Shown piece after piece: positions 1 through 8,311 of a stretch of DNA of 64,000 nucleotides. A model generated the notes under the pieces. The model saw nothing but the letters and a program-made list of their open reading frames with translations. It was not told the origin of the DNA and ran no database searches. Position 1 is the first letter of the stretch. Every line of letters begins with the position of its first letter. The position numbers were made by a program, and so were the translations under genes. Source of the DNA: Heliorestis acidaminivorans. Its GTDB lineage: Bacteria; Bacillota; Desulfitobacteriia; Heliobacteriales; Heliobacteriaceae. The stretch covers positions 34,999-98,998 of the forward strand of contig NZ_WBXO01000011.1 in assembly GCF_008933955.1 (NCBI RefSeq). Direction: 5' to 3'.

Positions 1-616
1 GGAAAACGGGACTGGCACCAGTCAGATAGATTAATAGCCAACGATGCCTCAAAAAGTTTCTAGCTACCTTAAGGTATAGAGCATCCTTAAAAGAGCGGTA
101 ACTCTCCTTAGCGCCAAATTGCTCATGTAAAATCTTCAGAAAATCTTCATCAAAAGAAAAATTGTAGTGTATCCCCGAAAGCATCTGCTTCTTTCGACCA
201 TATTTTTCAGCTAACCTATGACGATACTCGCTTTGTGATTTGCCTTCACTTTCAAAAACAGCGATTGGAATAGCTTCCTCTTCTGGTAAAATAGGTGGAT
301 TACTTTGAGGCCATAGATATTCATCGCCAATATTTAAGGAGACTATATCCTGAAGATTTTCTAGGAAACTGTAGGCTTCCTCAATAGTTCCACAGACTGG
401 AGTGATCATTTCAATTTGACTTTCCGAAAAATCTGTTTTGATATAGGGATTGTACAGTTTACTACCAAATTCTTCAGGGTGAGGAGTCAAAGCCAATTTA
501 CCCTGACCGTCGACCCTGACATTCTCTTTTTCTAGCCCAAAATCACCTTTAAATAATTGAAGCGTGAGATTTTCTTTTATTATGTATTCCATTAGCTTGT
601 TGTCTAATCGATGCAT
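1..616 (-). CDS. Glutamate-cysteine ligase, N-terminal part (GshA/GshF type), cut by window edge
   Basis: The enzyme joins glutamate to cysteine, the first step of glutathione or gamma-glutamylcysteine synthesis. About 205 codons are visible from an ATG preceded by AGGGTG, and the frame is open to the left edge. Hallmarks of the bacterial ligase are easy to read: GDFGLEKENVRV near the start, TDFSESQIEMITP, a LWPQSNPPILP stretch, ISGIHYNFSF-like (here LSGIHYNFSFDEDF) and LIYLTGASPVF at the edge. Firmicutes often carry this domain fused to an ATP-grasp glutathione synthetase (GshF). The fusion cannot be checked because the C-terminal part lies outside the window. It is transcribed divergently from the cation-efflux gene. 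Confidence 0.85.
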   Translation of the reverse strand, partial: MHRLDNKLMEYIIKENLTLQLFKGDFGLEKENVRVDGQGKLALTPHPEEFGSKLYNPYIKTDFSESQIEMITPVCGTIEEAYSFLENLQDIVSLNIGDEYLWPQSNPPILPEEEAIPIAVFESEGKSQSEYRHRLAEKYGRKKQMLSGIHYNFSFDEDFLKILHEQFGAKESYRSFKDALYLKVARNFLRHRWLLIYLTGASPVF

Positions 617-1036
617 ATTAACACCCTATTCATTATGGAGTTAGCAGGATAATACGATAGGAGGTCTAAGGTAAGCCTAAGTGAATTCTTGAACTTTCTG
701 CTACATATATAAGCCTGAATAATATTATCCTACCATATAAGCTTAAGTATGCGATAATGGATTTCCATTGATTCGCCATTGATTCGCCATGAAAAAGAAA
801 AATCCTGTTTTGACAAACTACCTCTGCTAAAAATTGGTCTGTTTTTTCACTTTCTCTTCAGGTGACGAGGACTTTATTGACCTTTTACACATCAAAGCCA
901 TGAAACGTGATAAAATACAAAATACCCTTATTATTTGTTTGGTTTGCTCCGTTCAGAATTAAGTATAGAAGCTCATACTACTGGCATAAATAGAAGTGCC
1001 AAAGAGGTATATATTTTCATGGCGGTGTAATTTATT
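617..1036. other. Divergent intergenic region between the ligase and the cation-efflux gene
   Basis: About 420 bases without a supportable gene. It must hold the promoters of two divergent genes, but no clear -35/-10 pair stands out on either strand. The only repeat is a short tandem duplication of an 11-base unit (ATTGATTCGCC twice) near 767-789. Confidence 0.4.
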
Positions 1037-1936
1037 GTGGATAATCGTTTTAAACAAGCTGAATTCGCGACCTGGGTCGGTATAGTCCTTAATGGGCTAT
1101 TAGCAGTTATGAAAGGTCTTGTCGGTTGGCTTGCTGGTAGTCGTGCCTTAATAGCAGATGCGGCCCACTCAGCCTCAGATGTGGCAGGATCAATTGCCGT
1201 ACTAGCTGGCTTAAGAACAGCTCAGAAGCCACCAGATGCCGACCATCCTTATGGTCATGGGAAAGCAGAAAACGTCGCCACCATAATTGTAGCCATACTT
1301 TTAATCGTTGTGGGCGTAGAAATAGCCCTTTCAGCATCCAAAGTTTTTTTTGGCGAAGTGCCAAGTGCTCCTAAAGGCATAGCTTTAATAGCTGTTCTGA
1401 TCTCCATTATTGTAAAAGAACTGTTATTTCAGTATAAAAACCGCCTTGCCAAAAAGATTAATAGCCCCGCACTACAAGCTGAAGCCTGGCATCATCGCTC
1501 TGATGCCCTTTCCTCTATAGCCGCTTTCGTTGGAGTACTAGGTTCGATTATAGGGCAACAAATGAACTATCCCATCTTACTGTATCTAGACCCCTTAGCA
1601 GGCTTACTTGTTGCTCTCCTCGTAATCAAGATAGGCTACTCTTTAGCAAAAGAGTCAGGTTTAATTATGATGGAGCAAGTACTAGACAAGGAAGAAACAG
1701 AACCATATATTGAAACAGTCCAACAGGTTCGAGGTGTAAGTAGGGTTGATGAACTGCTAGCTAGAACACATGGACACTACATTGTTGTTGATATAAAAAT
1801 TAGTGTAGATCCAACTATTACTGTTGCAGAAGGACATTCTATTTCTAAAAAGGTAAAAGAGGCTTTACTTAAGAAGCACAGTAACATTAATAAAGTATTT
1901 GTTCACGTTAATCCCTACAGTCAAGAACCTTCCTAA
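1037..1936 (+). CDS. Cation diffusion facilitator (CDF) family metal efflux protein
   Basis: A 299-residue inner-membrane proton/metal antiporter of the CDF family, the usual length. It shows the first metal-site motif D41-AAH44-SASD48 in an early transmembrane helix and the second H152-HRSD156 in a later helix. Between them are hydrophobic segments and the cytosolic DADHPYGHGKAE loop. The C-terminal ~85 residues (from about EQVLDKEETEPYI) form the ferredoxin-like dimerisation domain, with GHYIVVDIKISVDP. Translation begins at GTG after a GGCGGTG-type ribosome site. Substrate (Zn, Fe, Mn or Cd) cannot be told from sequence. It is a single-gene unit closed by a hairpin terminator. Confidence 0.9.
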   Translation: MDNRFKQAEFATWVGIVLNGLLAVMKGLVGWLAGSRALIADAAHSASDVAGSIAVLAGLRTAQKPPDADHPYGHGKAENVATIIVAILLIVVGVEIALSASKVFFGEVPSAPKGIALIAVLISIIVKELLFQYKNRLAKKINSPALQAEAWHHRSDALSSIAAFVGVLGSIIGQQMNYPILLYLDPLAGLLVALLVIKIGYSLAKESGLIMMEQVLDKEETEPYIETVQQVRGVSRVDELLARTHGHYIVVDIKISVDPTITVAEGHSISKKVKEALLKKHSNINKVFVHVNPYSQEPS

Positions 1937-1970
1937 GATTAAGAAATTAACAAGAAATTAAGGCATATTA

Positions 1971-1999
1971 AAACCCGTCAAAAGCTGACGGGTTTTAAT
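1971..1999 (+). terminator. Rho-independent terminator of the CDF gene
   Basis: AAACCCGTCA / TGACGGGTTT arms around a 5-base loop, followed by a short T run. Confidence 0.8.
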
Positions 2000-2171
2000 A
2001 TGGACTATGACCTCTTTTCGCCAAAGTTCAGGCATTCAATACATAAATTTATTATCTAATTATCTTGTGATTTTTCACAAAATATTTCAAAAGAGTAGCA
2101 GGAATTGGAGCTCTTGCAACGAATATGCTAAGAGTAACTATTTCTAAAAGTATTTCAAGGAGGTTTCCTCA

Positions 2172-2720
2172 GTGAAAAAGTTTATCTGTGTTATTTGCGG
2201 TTATGGCCATGAAGGCGATGCTCCACCAGAAGTTTGTCCTACCTGTAAAGCTCCTGCCAGTAAGTTTGAAGAAAAAGCGGCTGGTGAATTAACTTGGGCC
2301 GATGAACATCGTATTGGTGTCGCCAAGGGAATAGATGAGCAAGTTATCGAAGGACTTAAAATGAACTTCGTGGGTGAATGCACTGAAGTTGGTATGTACT
2401 TAGCTATGAGCCGTCAAGCGGACCGCGAAGGCTATCCTGAAGTAGCTGAAGCATATAAGCGAATTGCTTGGGAAGAAGCGGAACATGCCGCTAAGTTTGC
2501 CGAACTGCTTGGTGAAGTTGTAACTACTTCTACTCAGAAAAACCTTGAACTTCGAGTTGAAGCTGAATATGGCGCTTGTCAAGGCAAGCTAGATCTAGCC
2601 AGAAGAGCCAAAGAACTCGGACTTGATGCCATCCATGATACAGTTCATGAAATGTGCAAAGACGAAGCTCGTCATGGCGCGGCCTTCAAAGGTCTGCTCG
2701 ATCGCCATTTCAAAAAGTAA
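2172..2720 (+). CDS. Reverse-rubrerythrin-type peroxidase (rubredoxin + ferritin-like domains)
   Basis: A 182-residue cytosolic non-haem di-iron protein that reduces hydrogen peroxide in anaerobes. The N-terminal rubredoxin-like domain carries C6-x2-C9 and C22-x2-C25 for one iron. The rest is a four-helix ferritin-like domain with iron-ligand patterns [22 protein letters not shown] and KDEARHG. Having the rubredoxin before the ferritin domain is the reverse-rubrerythrin order, opposite to classical rubrerythrin. The same architecture is often annotated as NADH peroxidase. The start is GTG after a strong AAGGAGG. It lies two genes before the stress chaperone htpG, so the area looks stress related. 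Confidence 0.88.
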   Translation: MKKFICVICGYGHEGDAPPEVCPTCKAPASKFEEKAAGELTWADEHRIGVAKGIDEQVIEGLKMNFVGECTEVGMYLAMSRQADREGYPEVAEAYKRIAWEEAEHAAKFAELLGEVVTTSTQKNLELRVEAEYGACQGKLDLARRAKELGLDAIHDTVHEMCKDEARHGAAFKGLLDRHFKK

Positions 2721-2763
2721 GAACAACTTAATTCACTGCATAGATAAGTGCTATGTAAAGCAA

Positions 2764-2797
2764 GAGTCCCCTTCGCTATGAAGGGGACTCTTTTTTT
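2764..2797 (+). terminator. Rho-independent terminator
   Basis: GAGTCCCCTTC / GAAGGGGACTC hairpin with a loop of five bases, then seven T residues. Confidence 0.9.
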
Positions 2798-2870
2798 CTT
2801 CTGTTGGAATTAGTAAACTTATTTTCGGGAAAAAGCTAGTATGAAGAGCTAGCTAAAAAAGGAGTCGCTT

Positions 2871-3041
2871 ATGAATAGAAATATTTTTTCTCTTATATTG
2901 AAAGCAACGGCAGTCTCGATGGGCGTTAGTACATTGGTGCTTAATATTTTAGGCACAATCGATGTTAAAGGTGCAATAACTTTATTATCAATTGGAGTTA
3001 TATCTTTAGGAATATTACAGCTACAAGAGCATCGCTCATAA
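2871..3041 (+). CDS. Small membrane protein, 56 residues
   Basis: A short gene with an AAAGGAG ribosome site 6-8 bases before ATG. The product begins MNRNIFSLILKATAVSMGVS and is predicted to have two hydrophobic segments (roughly residues 5-27 and 33-49) separated by a short polar turn with an IDVKG sequence, ending in a charged LQEHRS tail. I recognise the general look of small clostridial membrane proteins but know no function. It lies between the peroxidase terminator and the CIRCE-controlled htpG promoter, so it is probably its own transcript. Confidence 0.7.
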   Translation: MNRNIFSLILKATAVSMGVSTLVLNILGTIDVKGAITLLSIGVISLGILQLQEHRS

Positions 3042-3081
3042 CTTGATTGAAAATAGAGCAAAGGCTCTTTGCTAATTTTTA

Positions 3082-3110
3082 TTGACATCATGGATTTTTT
3101 CTGGTAAAAA
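3082..3110 (+). promoter_or_regulatory. Sigma-A-type promoter of htpG
   Basis: TTGACA at 3082-3087 and a weak TAAAAA at 3105-3110, 17 bases apart. The CIRCE element begins 8 bases downstream, so it overlaps the expected transcription start. Confidence 0.6.
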
Positions 3111-3118
3111 AAGTACTG

Positions 3119-3145
3119 TTAGCACTCTCGGGATAAGAGTGCTAA
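3119..3145. promoter_or_regulatory. CIRCE operator (HrcA binding site)
   Basis: A perfect match to the consensus: TTAGCACTC, nine bases, GAGTGCTAA. CIRCE is bound by the heat-shock repressor HrcA. Its position just after the promoter and about 60 bases before the htpG start implies HrcA control of htpG. Confidence 0.97.
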
Positions 3146-3206
3146 CAGTTAAGTATAAAAAAATTGAAAGTGGAATGCTTTCAGTTGCTGGAAGGATGAG
3201 TTTTCA

Positions 3207-5084
3207 ATGACAGTAAAACAGTTTCAAGCTGAATCCAAAAGACTGCTAGATCTGATGGTGAACTCCATCTACACCCATAAGGAGATTTTCTTAAGAGAAC
3301 TAATATCTAATGCTAGTGATGCCATTGATAAAATCTACTACAAGGCTTTAACTGATGAAGCCCTGAACTTTAACAAAGAAGATTACTTCATTAAAGTTGA
3401 AGTAGACAAGTTAGCCAGGCTTTTGAAAATCTCAGATACTGGTATCGGTATGACTAGAGAAGAACTAGAAGAAAACTTAGGTGTTATTGCCAAAAGTGGT
3501 TCTTTCGCCTTCAAAAAAGAAACAGAATTAAAAGAGGGCTTTGACATCATTGGTCAATTCGGCGTAGGTTTTTATTCTGCTTTTATGGTCTCCGATGTGG
3601 TTACAGTGACCAGCAGAGCCTTAGGCAGTGATGAAGCTTATAAGTGGGAATCCAAAGGCGCAGACGGCTATACCATCGAAAGTTGCAGCAAAGAAAACGT
3701 CGGAACTGAGATCGTGCTTAAGATCAAAGAGAATACAGCCGATGAGAACTACGACGAATTCTTAGAGGAATATCGTCTGAAATCAATCATCAAGAAATAC
3801 TCTGACTTCATTCGCTATCCTATTAAAATGGAACTAATCAAATCGAAACTAAAAGAAGGCACTGAACAAGAATACGAACAATACAAAGAAGAAGAGATCG
3901 TCAACAGCATGGTGCCGATCTGGAAAAAGAGCAAAAACGAATTGACCCAAGAAGATTACGACAACTTCTATGCGGAAAAGCACTTTGGTTTTGACAAACC
4001 AATAAAACATATACACATAAGTGCAGAAGGAACGATTAGCTACAAAGCTATTTTGTTTATTCCAGAGAAAATGCCTTTTGATTTTTACACCAAAGAATAT
4101 GAAAAAGGCCTAGAGCTGTACTCCAATGGCGTTTTAATTATGCATAAGTGTGCTGACCTTCTACCTGACTATTTTAGTTTCATCAAAGGGATGGTCGATT
4201 CGGAAGACTTGTCGCTCAATATATCTAGAGAAATGTTACAGCATGATCGGCAGTTGAAATTAATCGCCAAGAACATCAAAACAAAAATTAAGAATGAGCT
4301 TTTAGATCTACTGAAAAACAGCAGAGAGAAGTACGAAGAGTTTTACAAATCTTTTGGTAGACAATTAAAGTATGGCCTTTACAGTGATTATGGGGCTAAC
4401 AAAAAGGACCTACAAGACTTATTGCTCTTTTATTCATCGAAAGAGAAAAAGATGGTTACTCTCGATGAATATCTATCCCGCATGACAGAAGAACAGAAAT
4501 ACATCTATTATGCCTCAGGAGAATCGATTGAGCGCATTGACAAACTGCCTCAGACGGAATTGCTGAATGACAAAGGTTATGAGATCTTATACTTTACAGA
4601 CGATGTAGATGAATTTTCCATTCGTATGCTAGGGGCTTATAAGGAAAAAGAGTTTAGGTCTGTATCGAGCGGAGACTTAGGTATTGAAAGCGAAGAAGCT
4701 AATACCTCCGATGCTGATGATCAGTCTAATCTAGATCTCTTCACAGAAATGAAGGAATTATTAGCCGACAAAGTCAAGTCAGTAAAAGCATCCAAAAGGT
4801 TGAAAAATCATCCTGTATGCCTGACCAACGATGGCGATCTTTCCATTGAGATGGAAAAGATCTTGAGCGCTATGCCGAACAACCAAAATATCAAGGCTGA
4901 TAAAGTACTAGAAATTAACGTCAACCATGCAGTTTTTCAACAACTGAAGGAAGCTGGTCAGGGCGATAAAGAGAAGCTTAAGCTATATACAAACTTATTG
5001 TACAACCAAGCCTTACTGATTGAAGGATTAGCAGTAGAAGATCCAGTGGAGTTTTCCAATAATATATGTAAGCTAATGAGTTAA
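3207..5084 (+). CDS. htpG: HSP90-family molecular chaperone HtpG
   Basis: A 625-residue cytosolic ATP-dependent chaperone of normal length. The N-terminal GHKL ATPase domain shows [14 protein letters not shown] (the Mg-binding Asn helix), SDTGIGMT and [13 protein letters not shown]. The middle domain contains [24 protein letters not shown] and the catalytic Arg region. The C-terminal dimerisation domain runs to the end without the eukaryotic MEEVD tail. ATG follows a GGAAGGATG ribosome site. Unlike Bacillus subtilis htpG, which is outside the HrcA regulon, this gene has a perfect CIRCE element in its leader. Confidence 0.97.
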   Translation: MTVKQFQAESKRLLDLMVNSIYTHKEIFLRELISNASDAIDKIYYKALTDEALNFNKEDYFIKVEVDKLARLLKISDTGIGMTREELEENLGVIAKSGSFAFKKETELKEGFDIIGQFGVGFYSAFMVSDVVTVTSRALGSDEAYKWESKGADGYTIESCSKENVGTEIVLKIKENTADENYDEFLEEYRLKSIIKKYSDFIRYPIKMELIKSKLKEGTEQEYEQYKEEEIVNSMVPIWKKSKNELTQEDYDNFYAEKHFGFDKPIKHIHISAEGTISYKAILFIPEKMPFDFYTKEYEKGLELYSNGVLIMHKCADLLPDYFSFIKGMVDSEDLSLNISREMLQHDRQLKLIAKNIKTKIKNELLDLLKNSREKYEEFYKSFGRQLKYGLYSDYGANKKDLQDLLLFYSSKEKKMVTLDEYLSRMTEEQKYIYYASGESIERIDKLPQTELLNDKGYEILYFTDDVDEFSIRMLGAYKEKEFRSVSSGDLGIESEEANTSDADDQSNLDLFTEMKELLADKVKSVKASKRLKNHPVCLTNDGDLSIEMEKILSAMPNNQNIKADKVLEINVNHAVFQQLKEAGQGDKEKLKLYTNLLYNQALLIEGLAVEDPVEFSNNICKLMS

Positions 5085-5086
5085 GA

Positions 5087-5112
5087 AAAGTGGGGCTGAA
5101 AAGCCTCACTTT
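5087..5112 (+). terminator. Weak hairpin after htpG
   Basis: AAAGTGGGGCT / AGCCTCACTTT stem with one G-T pair and a GAAA loop. Only a short T-rich tail follows, so termination may be partial. Confidence 0.5.
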
Positions 5113-5221
5113 AATTTGCCCCGAGATGCCATTATTTTGCAAAACATGAGACATTTTTCAGCTTGATGAAGGAATTTGTAAGCCAATGTAGAATAAAACA
5201 GATAATCCCACCTGCAAAGGA

Positions 5222-5428
5222 ATGAGGTTCTTGAGGGATAAACTGGATTTATTAATCGAGATAGACAAAAAAAGAAAAGAAATGTATCGAGCAATGAACA
5301 ATGATGAGGATACAGATATATTGTATCGGATATCTCGGGAATTAGATTTACTAGTTACAGAATACATAAAAAAATTCCCCAAAAAAGATTCGAGTCAATC
5401 AGTATCTAAAAAAAATTTTTACCCATAG
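5222..5428 (+). CDS. Spo0E-like sporulation regulatory protein
   Basis: A 68-residue helical-hairpin protein of the Spo0E family. These dephosphorylate the sporulation regulator Spo0A. The family signature S-x-x-x-D is S38-RELD42 (SRELD), followed by a second helix LLVTEYIKKF, with the first helix rich in charged residues. The start is uncertain. The ATG used here directly abuts AGGA, while an in-frame TTG three codons on has a GAGG six bases upstream. The likely role is a brake on entry into sporulation; the match is by motif and size only. Confidence 0.75.
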   Translation: MRFLRDKLDLLIEIDKKRKEMYRAMNNDEDTDILYRISRELDLLVTEYIKKFPKKDSSQSVSKKNFYP

Positions 5429-5441
5429 TGGTAGTGATGGT

Positions 5442-5475
5442 TAGAACATAGAACAGATAGTTCTATGTTCTTTTA
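5442..5475 (+). terminator. Rho-independent terminator
   Basis: AGAACATAGAAC / GTTCTATGTTCT perfect stem with a five-base loop, then a T run, following the Spo0E-like gene. Confidence 0.8.
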
Positions 5476-5589
5476 AAATGATAAATTTTGGGACCAAAGT
5501 CTCATGTAAGAGCAGGAAAATAGATTGCCTTGTCGAAAAAAGTAGAAAAAGAGAGTAAGGTAAAGTTTCGTGGAAAGTGGTGATCTATA

Positions 5590-5847
5590 GTGAATGTTGT
5601 ATTCAAGGAAAGCGATTTCTTGCAAGATCCCAACCAATTAATTATTTTTATAGATGATAAAGATGCAGAAGTAACTCCACAACTGATAAAAGCAATGACC
5701 GAAGATATGATTAAAGTTATTTCTAAGCATATAGAAATTGACTGCTCGAAAGTCAAAGTTAACTTGAGTTCGGAACAAGATACGAAAAAAATAATAATCT
5801 ACATACCAGATGTAACTAACATTCCTCGAACTGCAACAAGAATCTAA
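5590..5847 (+). CDS. MinE-like topological-specificity domain protein
   Basis: An 85-residue protein from a GTG start. Residues ~17-80 resemble the MinE C-terminal dimerisation domain: NQLIIFIDDKDAEVTPQL, then KAMTEDMIKVISKHIEID, then KVKVNLSS and KIIIYIPD, matching the MinE order of strand, helix ending ISKYVEID and two strands. The normal MinE N-terminal membrane-targeting helix (LLDFF-like) is absent, replaced by MNVVFKESDFLQDP. No minC or minD is nearby. It may be a solitary MinE-like regulator of a MinD/ParA-type ATPase. The ribosome site is weak. Confidence 0.6.
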   Translation: MNVVFKESDFLQDPNQLIIFIDDKDAEVTPQLIKAMTEDMIKVISKHIEIDCSKVKVNLSSEQDTKKIIIYIPDVTNIPRTATRI

Positions 5848-5855
5848 TATAATTC

Positions 5856-5914
5856 AGCTATAGCAATAAAAAAACCGTAACAGAAACAGTTACGGTTTTT
5901 TTATTGCTATAGCT
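5856..5914. terminator. Bidirectional terminator, 59-base near-perfect palindrome
   Basis: Two 26-base fully complementary arms around a 7-base loop, containing AAAAAAACCGTAAC and its complement. A-tracts and T-tracts on both sides let it stop both the MinE-like gene and the converging minus-strand operon. Confidence 0.88.
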
Positions 5915-5917
5915 TTA

Positions 5918-6142
5918 CTATTTTCCTTTCCAAAACCAATGAAAGAGCTTCAGTAAGGCGTGGGGTCTCTTGATAATTGCGATAATAAGATTAGCAGAAA
6001 AAACTATAAGGCCTACTTTGGCCAATTCCTCTAAGGTTAAGTTAAGATTGAAAAGAAAAGATATTAAGGCGGCAACAAGGCCTGCAATAATAATGTTGAG
6101 AACTGCTATAGAAACAAAAGTAGAAAAAGCAAAAAAAGCCAT
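5918..6142 (-). CDS. Small membrane protein downstream of the hybrid kinase
   Basis: A 74-residue protein if it starts at ATG. It has two hydrophobic stretches (about 4-34 and 42-58) and a basic C-terminus ending FHWFWKGK. The good AGGAGG ribosome site lies about 30 bases before this ATG but 8 bases before an in-frame ATT (6163-6161). The true product may therefore begin seven codons earlier and carry the basic N-terminus LGKKIA. It is the last gene of the HD-GYP/kinase operon. I do not recognise the family. Confidence 0.6.
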   Translation of the reverse strand: MAFFAFSTFVSIAVLNIIIAGLVAALISFLFNLNLTLEELAKVGLIVFSANLIIAIIKRPHALLKLFHWFWKGK

Positions 6143-6179
6143 GGCAATTTTCTTTCCCAGAATTTTTTTCGCCTCCTGA

Positions 6180-8273
6180 CTAGGCTTGGCTTTTCTGATT
6201 TGGTCGATTAGGTATAGATAACCACTTTTGTAATAATTCTCTGAGGACGCCTAGACTTACTGGCTTGCTAATATAATCATCCATTCCGTGAGTTAGGCAC
6301 TTTTCTCTATCGCCTTGCATAGCCATAGCTGTCATTGCGATAATAGGAATACGATTAGAACTCTTACTTTCTCTTTTCCTAATAATACGTGTCGCTTCAA
6401 AACCATCCATTTCCGGCATTTGACAATCCATTAGAATTAGACTGAAGGAAGCATTTTCCAGAGTCCTCACAGCTTCCAGACCATTATTAGCCACCTGAAC
6501 AGAAATGCCTAATTTTCCCAATTGAGCTGTAGCTAATTTCTGATTAACAGGATTATCTTCTACCAGTAATACGGTCACATCTTGAGCAGAATCTACAAGA
6601 GAAGTTTGCTGAATCATCTTGGTATCAGAAGGAGTATGTGAAGGTGAAGGTACATCTAAAGAACTAATAGGTGCTTGTGTAAACTGAAGGACCTGACAAC
6701 CATTATGGGAGCGGAGGATTGGAACAGCAAACCAGAAAGTAGAGCCATGATGGAGCATGCTAGAAAAGCCAAAGCGACCACCCATGAGTTCAACAAAGCG
6801 TTTGCAGATATGAAGTCCCAGTCCAGTGCCACCAAATTTACGAGATGTTGTAGAATCAGCTTGCGTAAAAGGTTGGAATAAGTTCTCCTGAGCTTCATTA
6901 GAGATGCCAATACCTGTATCGGATACTTCAAAGTAGACTGTAGACAAATCATCCTGTACATCTAAAAGCTTACAACTAAGAACAACTTCACCATGTTCTG
7001 TGAACTTCACAGCATTGCTAAGTAGATTGAGCAGTACTTGTCGCATACGAACAGGATCACCTTTGAAAACTGAAGAATCTAGAGCAGGGTCTAGTTCAAC
7101 AATTAGCTTAAGTCCTTTATCTTCAGCCTTCATGCGAAGAAGTTTAATAGAACTGTAGACTAGATCGGCAAGATGAAACTCTACAAGCTCAAGATTCATC
7201 TTATTAGCTTCGATCTTCGATAGATCTAGAATGTCATTGAGAATGCCGAGAAGTAGGGAAGAAGACTCTAAAATGGTATTAGCATACTCGCGCTGATCTT
7301 GCTGGAGAGGTGTTTCAATTAATAGTTCAGACATACCGATAATACCATTCATGGGCGTGCGCAATTCATGGCTCATCATAGCTAAGAAATCGCTCTTAGC
7401 ACGACTAGACTGTTCCGCCGCCTCCTTAGCTAATTGGAGCTCCTTCTCGATCCGTTTCTGCTCTGTAATGTCAGTGACCAAACCATCAATACGACTTAAG
7501 TTACCCAGAGCATCTAGAACAGGTACAATGCGGCTACTTACCCAGCGAATAGCTCCATTTTTATGTATAATACGATAACTTTTCTCCGTTATATTACCTG
7601 CCCAATAATCTTTTTCCATAGAGAAAAAGATGTCAAGATCGTCTGGATATACAATATTTTGCCAGAGCAGAGCGTTTTCATAGAAAGCGGTGGTAGTATA
7701 GCCTAGTATATGCTCGCAGGCTGGAGAGATAGTTAAAAAACGAAAAAGGCCCATATCCATAGACCAGAAAACTTGTTCAAGATTATCAAAAATATTCTGA
7801 ATCTGTTCTTTAGTGGAAGTGAGTTCCTTTTCCGTTTCTTTATAATCCGTAATATCAACACAGTAACCGATGAAACCGATAAATTCTTGATTTTCTCCAT
7901 ACCTAGGCATAGCTGATTCTAAGACCCACCGATAGTTTCCACTATGATGAAGTAAACGATATTCATGAATTATTTTTTTTCGTTCCAGAAAAGAACTATG
8001 AAAGGTAGTCAGACAAGACTGAAGATCTTCTATGTGAATCGACTGTGTCCAACCCATACCTAATTCTTCATCAAGAGAGCGTCCCTTGAAATGTAGTATA
8101 CTTTTATTAAAAAAGTAGAAATAACCTTCTTCATTAGTTAACCAAATTAGTCCAGGCATTTCATCAATAGCTTGAAGAAACTTACTCTCACTAACTTCGC
8201 CCCAAGGACCTTTTACTAATGAAGCAACTAATTCTTCAAATAGATACTTGTGGACTTCACGTCGCTCAGTCAT
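6180..8273 (-). CDS. PAS-PAS hybrid sensor histidine kinase with receiver domain
   Basis: A 697-residue cytosolic signalling protein without transmembrane segments. In order it has PAS/PAC 1 (~25-135), PAS/PAC 2 (~155-270), a HisKA dimerisation domain with phospho-accepting His near 302 (SHELRTPMNG), HATPase_c with SDTGIGIS and FGGTGLGL, and a C-terminal receiver with LLVEDNPVNQ and the acceptor Asp near 616 (MDCQMPEMDG). An upstream in-frame ATG lacks a ribosome site. The chosen ATG has AGAGGTGAT eight bases before it. It lies ~40 bases after an HD-GYP gene, suggesting phosphorelay and c-di-GMP signals are coupled. Confidence 0.93.
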   Translation of the reverse strand: MTERREVHKYLFEELVASLVKGPWGEVSESKFLQAIDEMPGLIWLTNEEGYFYFFNKSILHFKGRSLDEELGMGWTQSIHIEDLQSCLTTFHSSFLERKKIIHEYRLLHHSGNYRWVLESAMPRYGENQEFIGFIGYCVDITDYKETEKELTSTKEQIQNIFDNLEQVFWSMDMGLFRFLTISPACEHILGYTTTAFYENALLWQNIVYPDDLDIFFSMEKDYWAGNITEKSYRIIHKNGAIRWVSSRIVPVLDALGNLSRIDGLVTDITEQKRIEKELQLAKEAAEQSSRAKSDFLAMMSHELRTPMNGIIGMSELLIETPLQQDQREYANTILESSSLLLGILNDILDLSKIEANKMNLELVEFHLADLVYSSIKLLRMKAEDKGLKLIVELDPALDSSVFKGDPVRMRQVLLNLLSNAVKFTEHGEVVLSCKLLDVQDDLSTVYFEVSDTGIGISNEAQENLFQPFTQADSTTSRKFGGTGLGLHICKRFVELMGGRFGFSSMLHHGSTFWFAVPILRSHNGCQVLQFTQAPISSLDVPSPSHTPSDTKMIQQTSLVDSAQDVTVLLVEDNPVNQKLATAQLGKLGISVQVANNGLEAVRTLENASFSLILMDCQMPEMDGFEATRIIRKRESKSSNRIPIIAMTAMAMQGDREKCLTHGMDDYISKPVSLGVLRELLQKWLSIPNRPNQKSQA

Positions 8274-8311
8274 TGTCTTATCACCTCTCATTTACATCAT
8301 CAGTGAAAAAA

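Noticed and set aside
2849..3091. 80-codon minus-strand frame
   Set aside because: No ribosome site, and it is antisense to the better supported 56-residue gene.
5502..5589. Frameshifted N-terminus of a complete MinE
   Set aside because: Upstream frames translate to stop-rich sequence with no MinE N-terminal helix.
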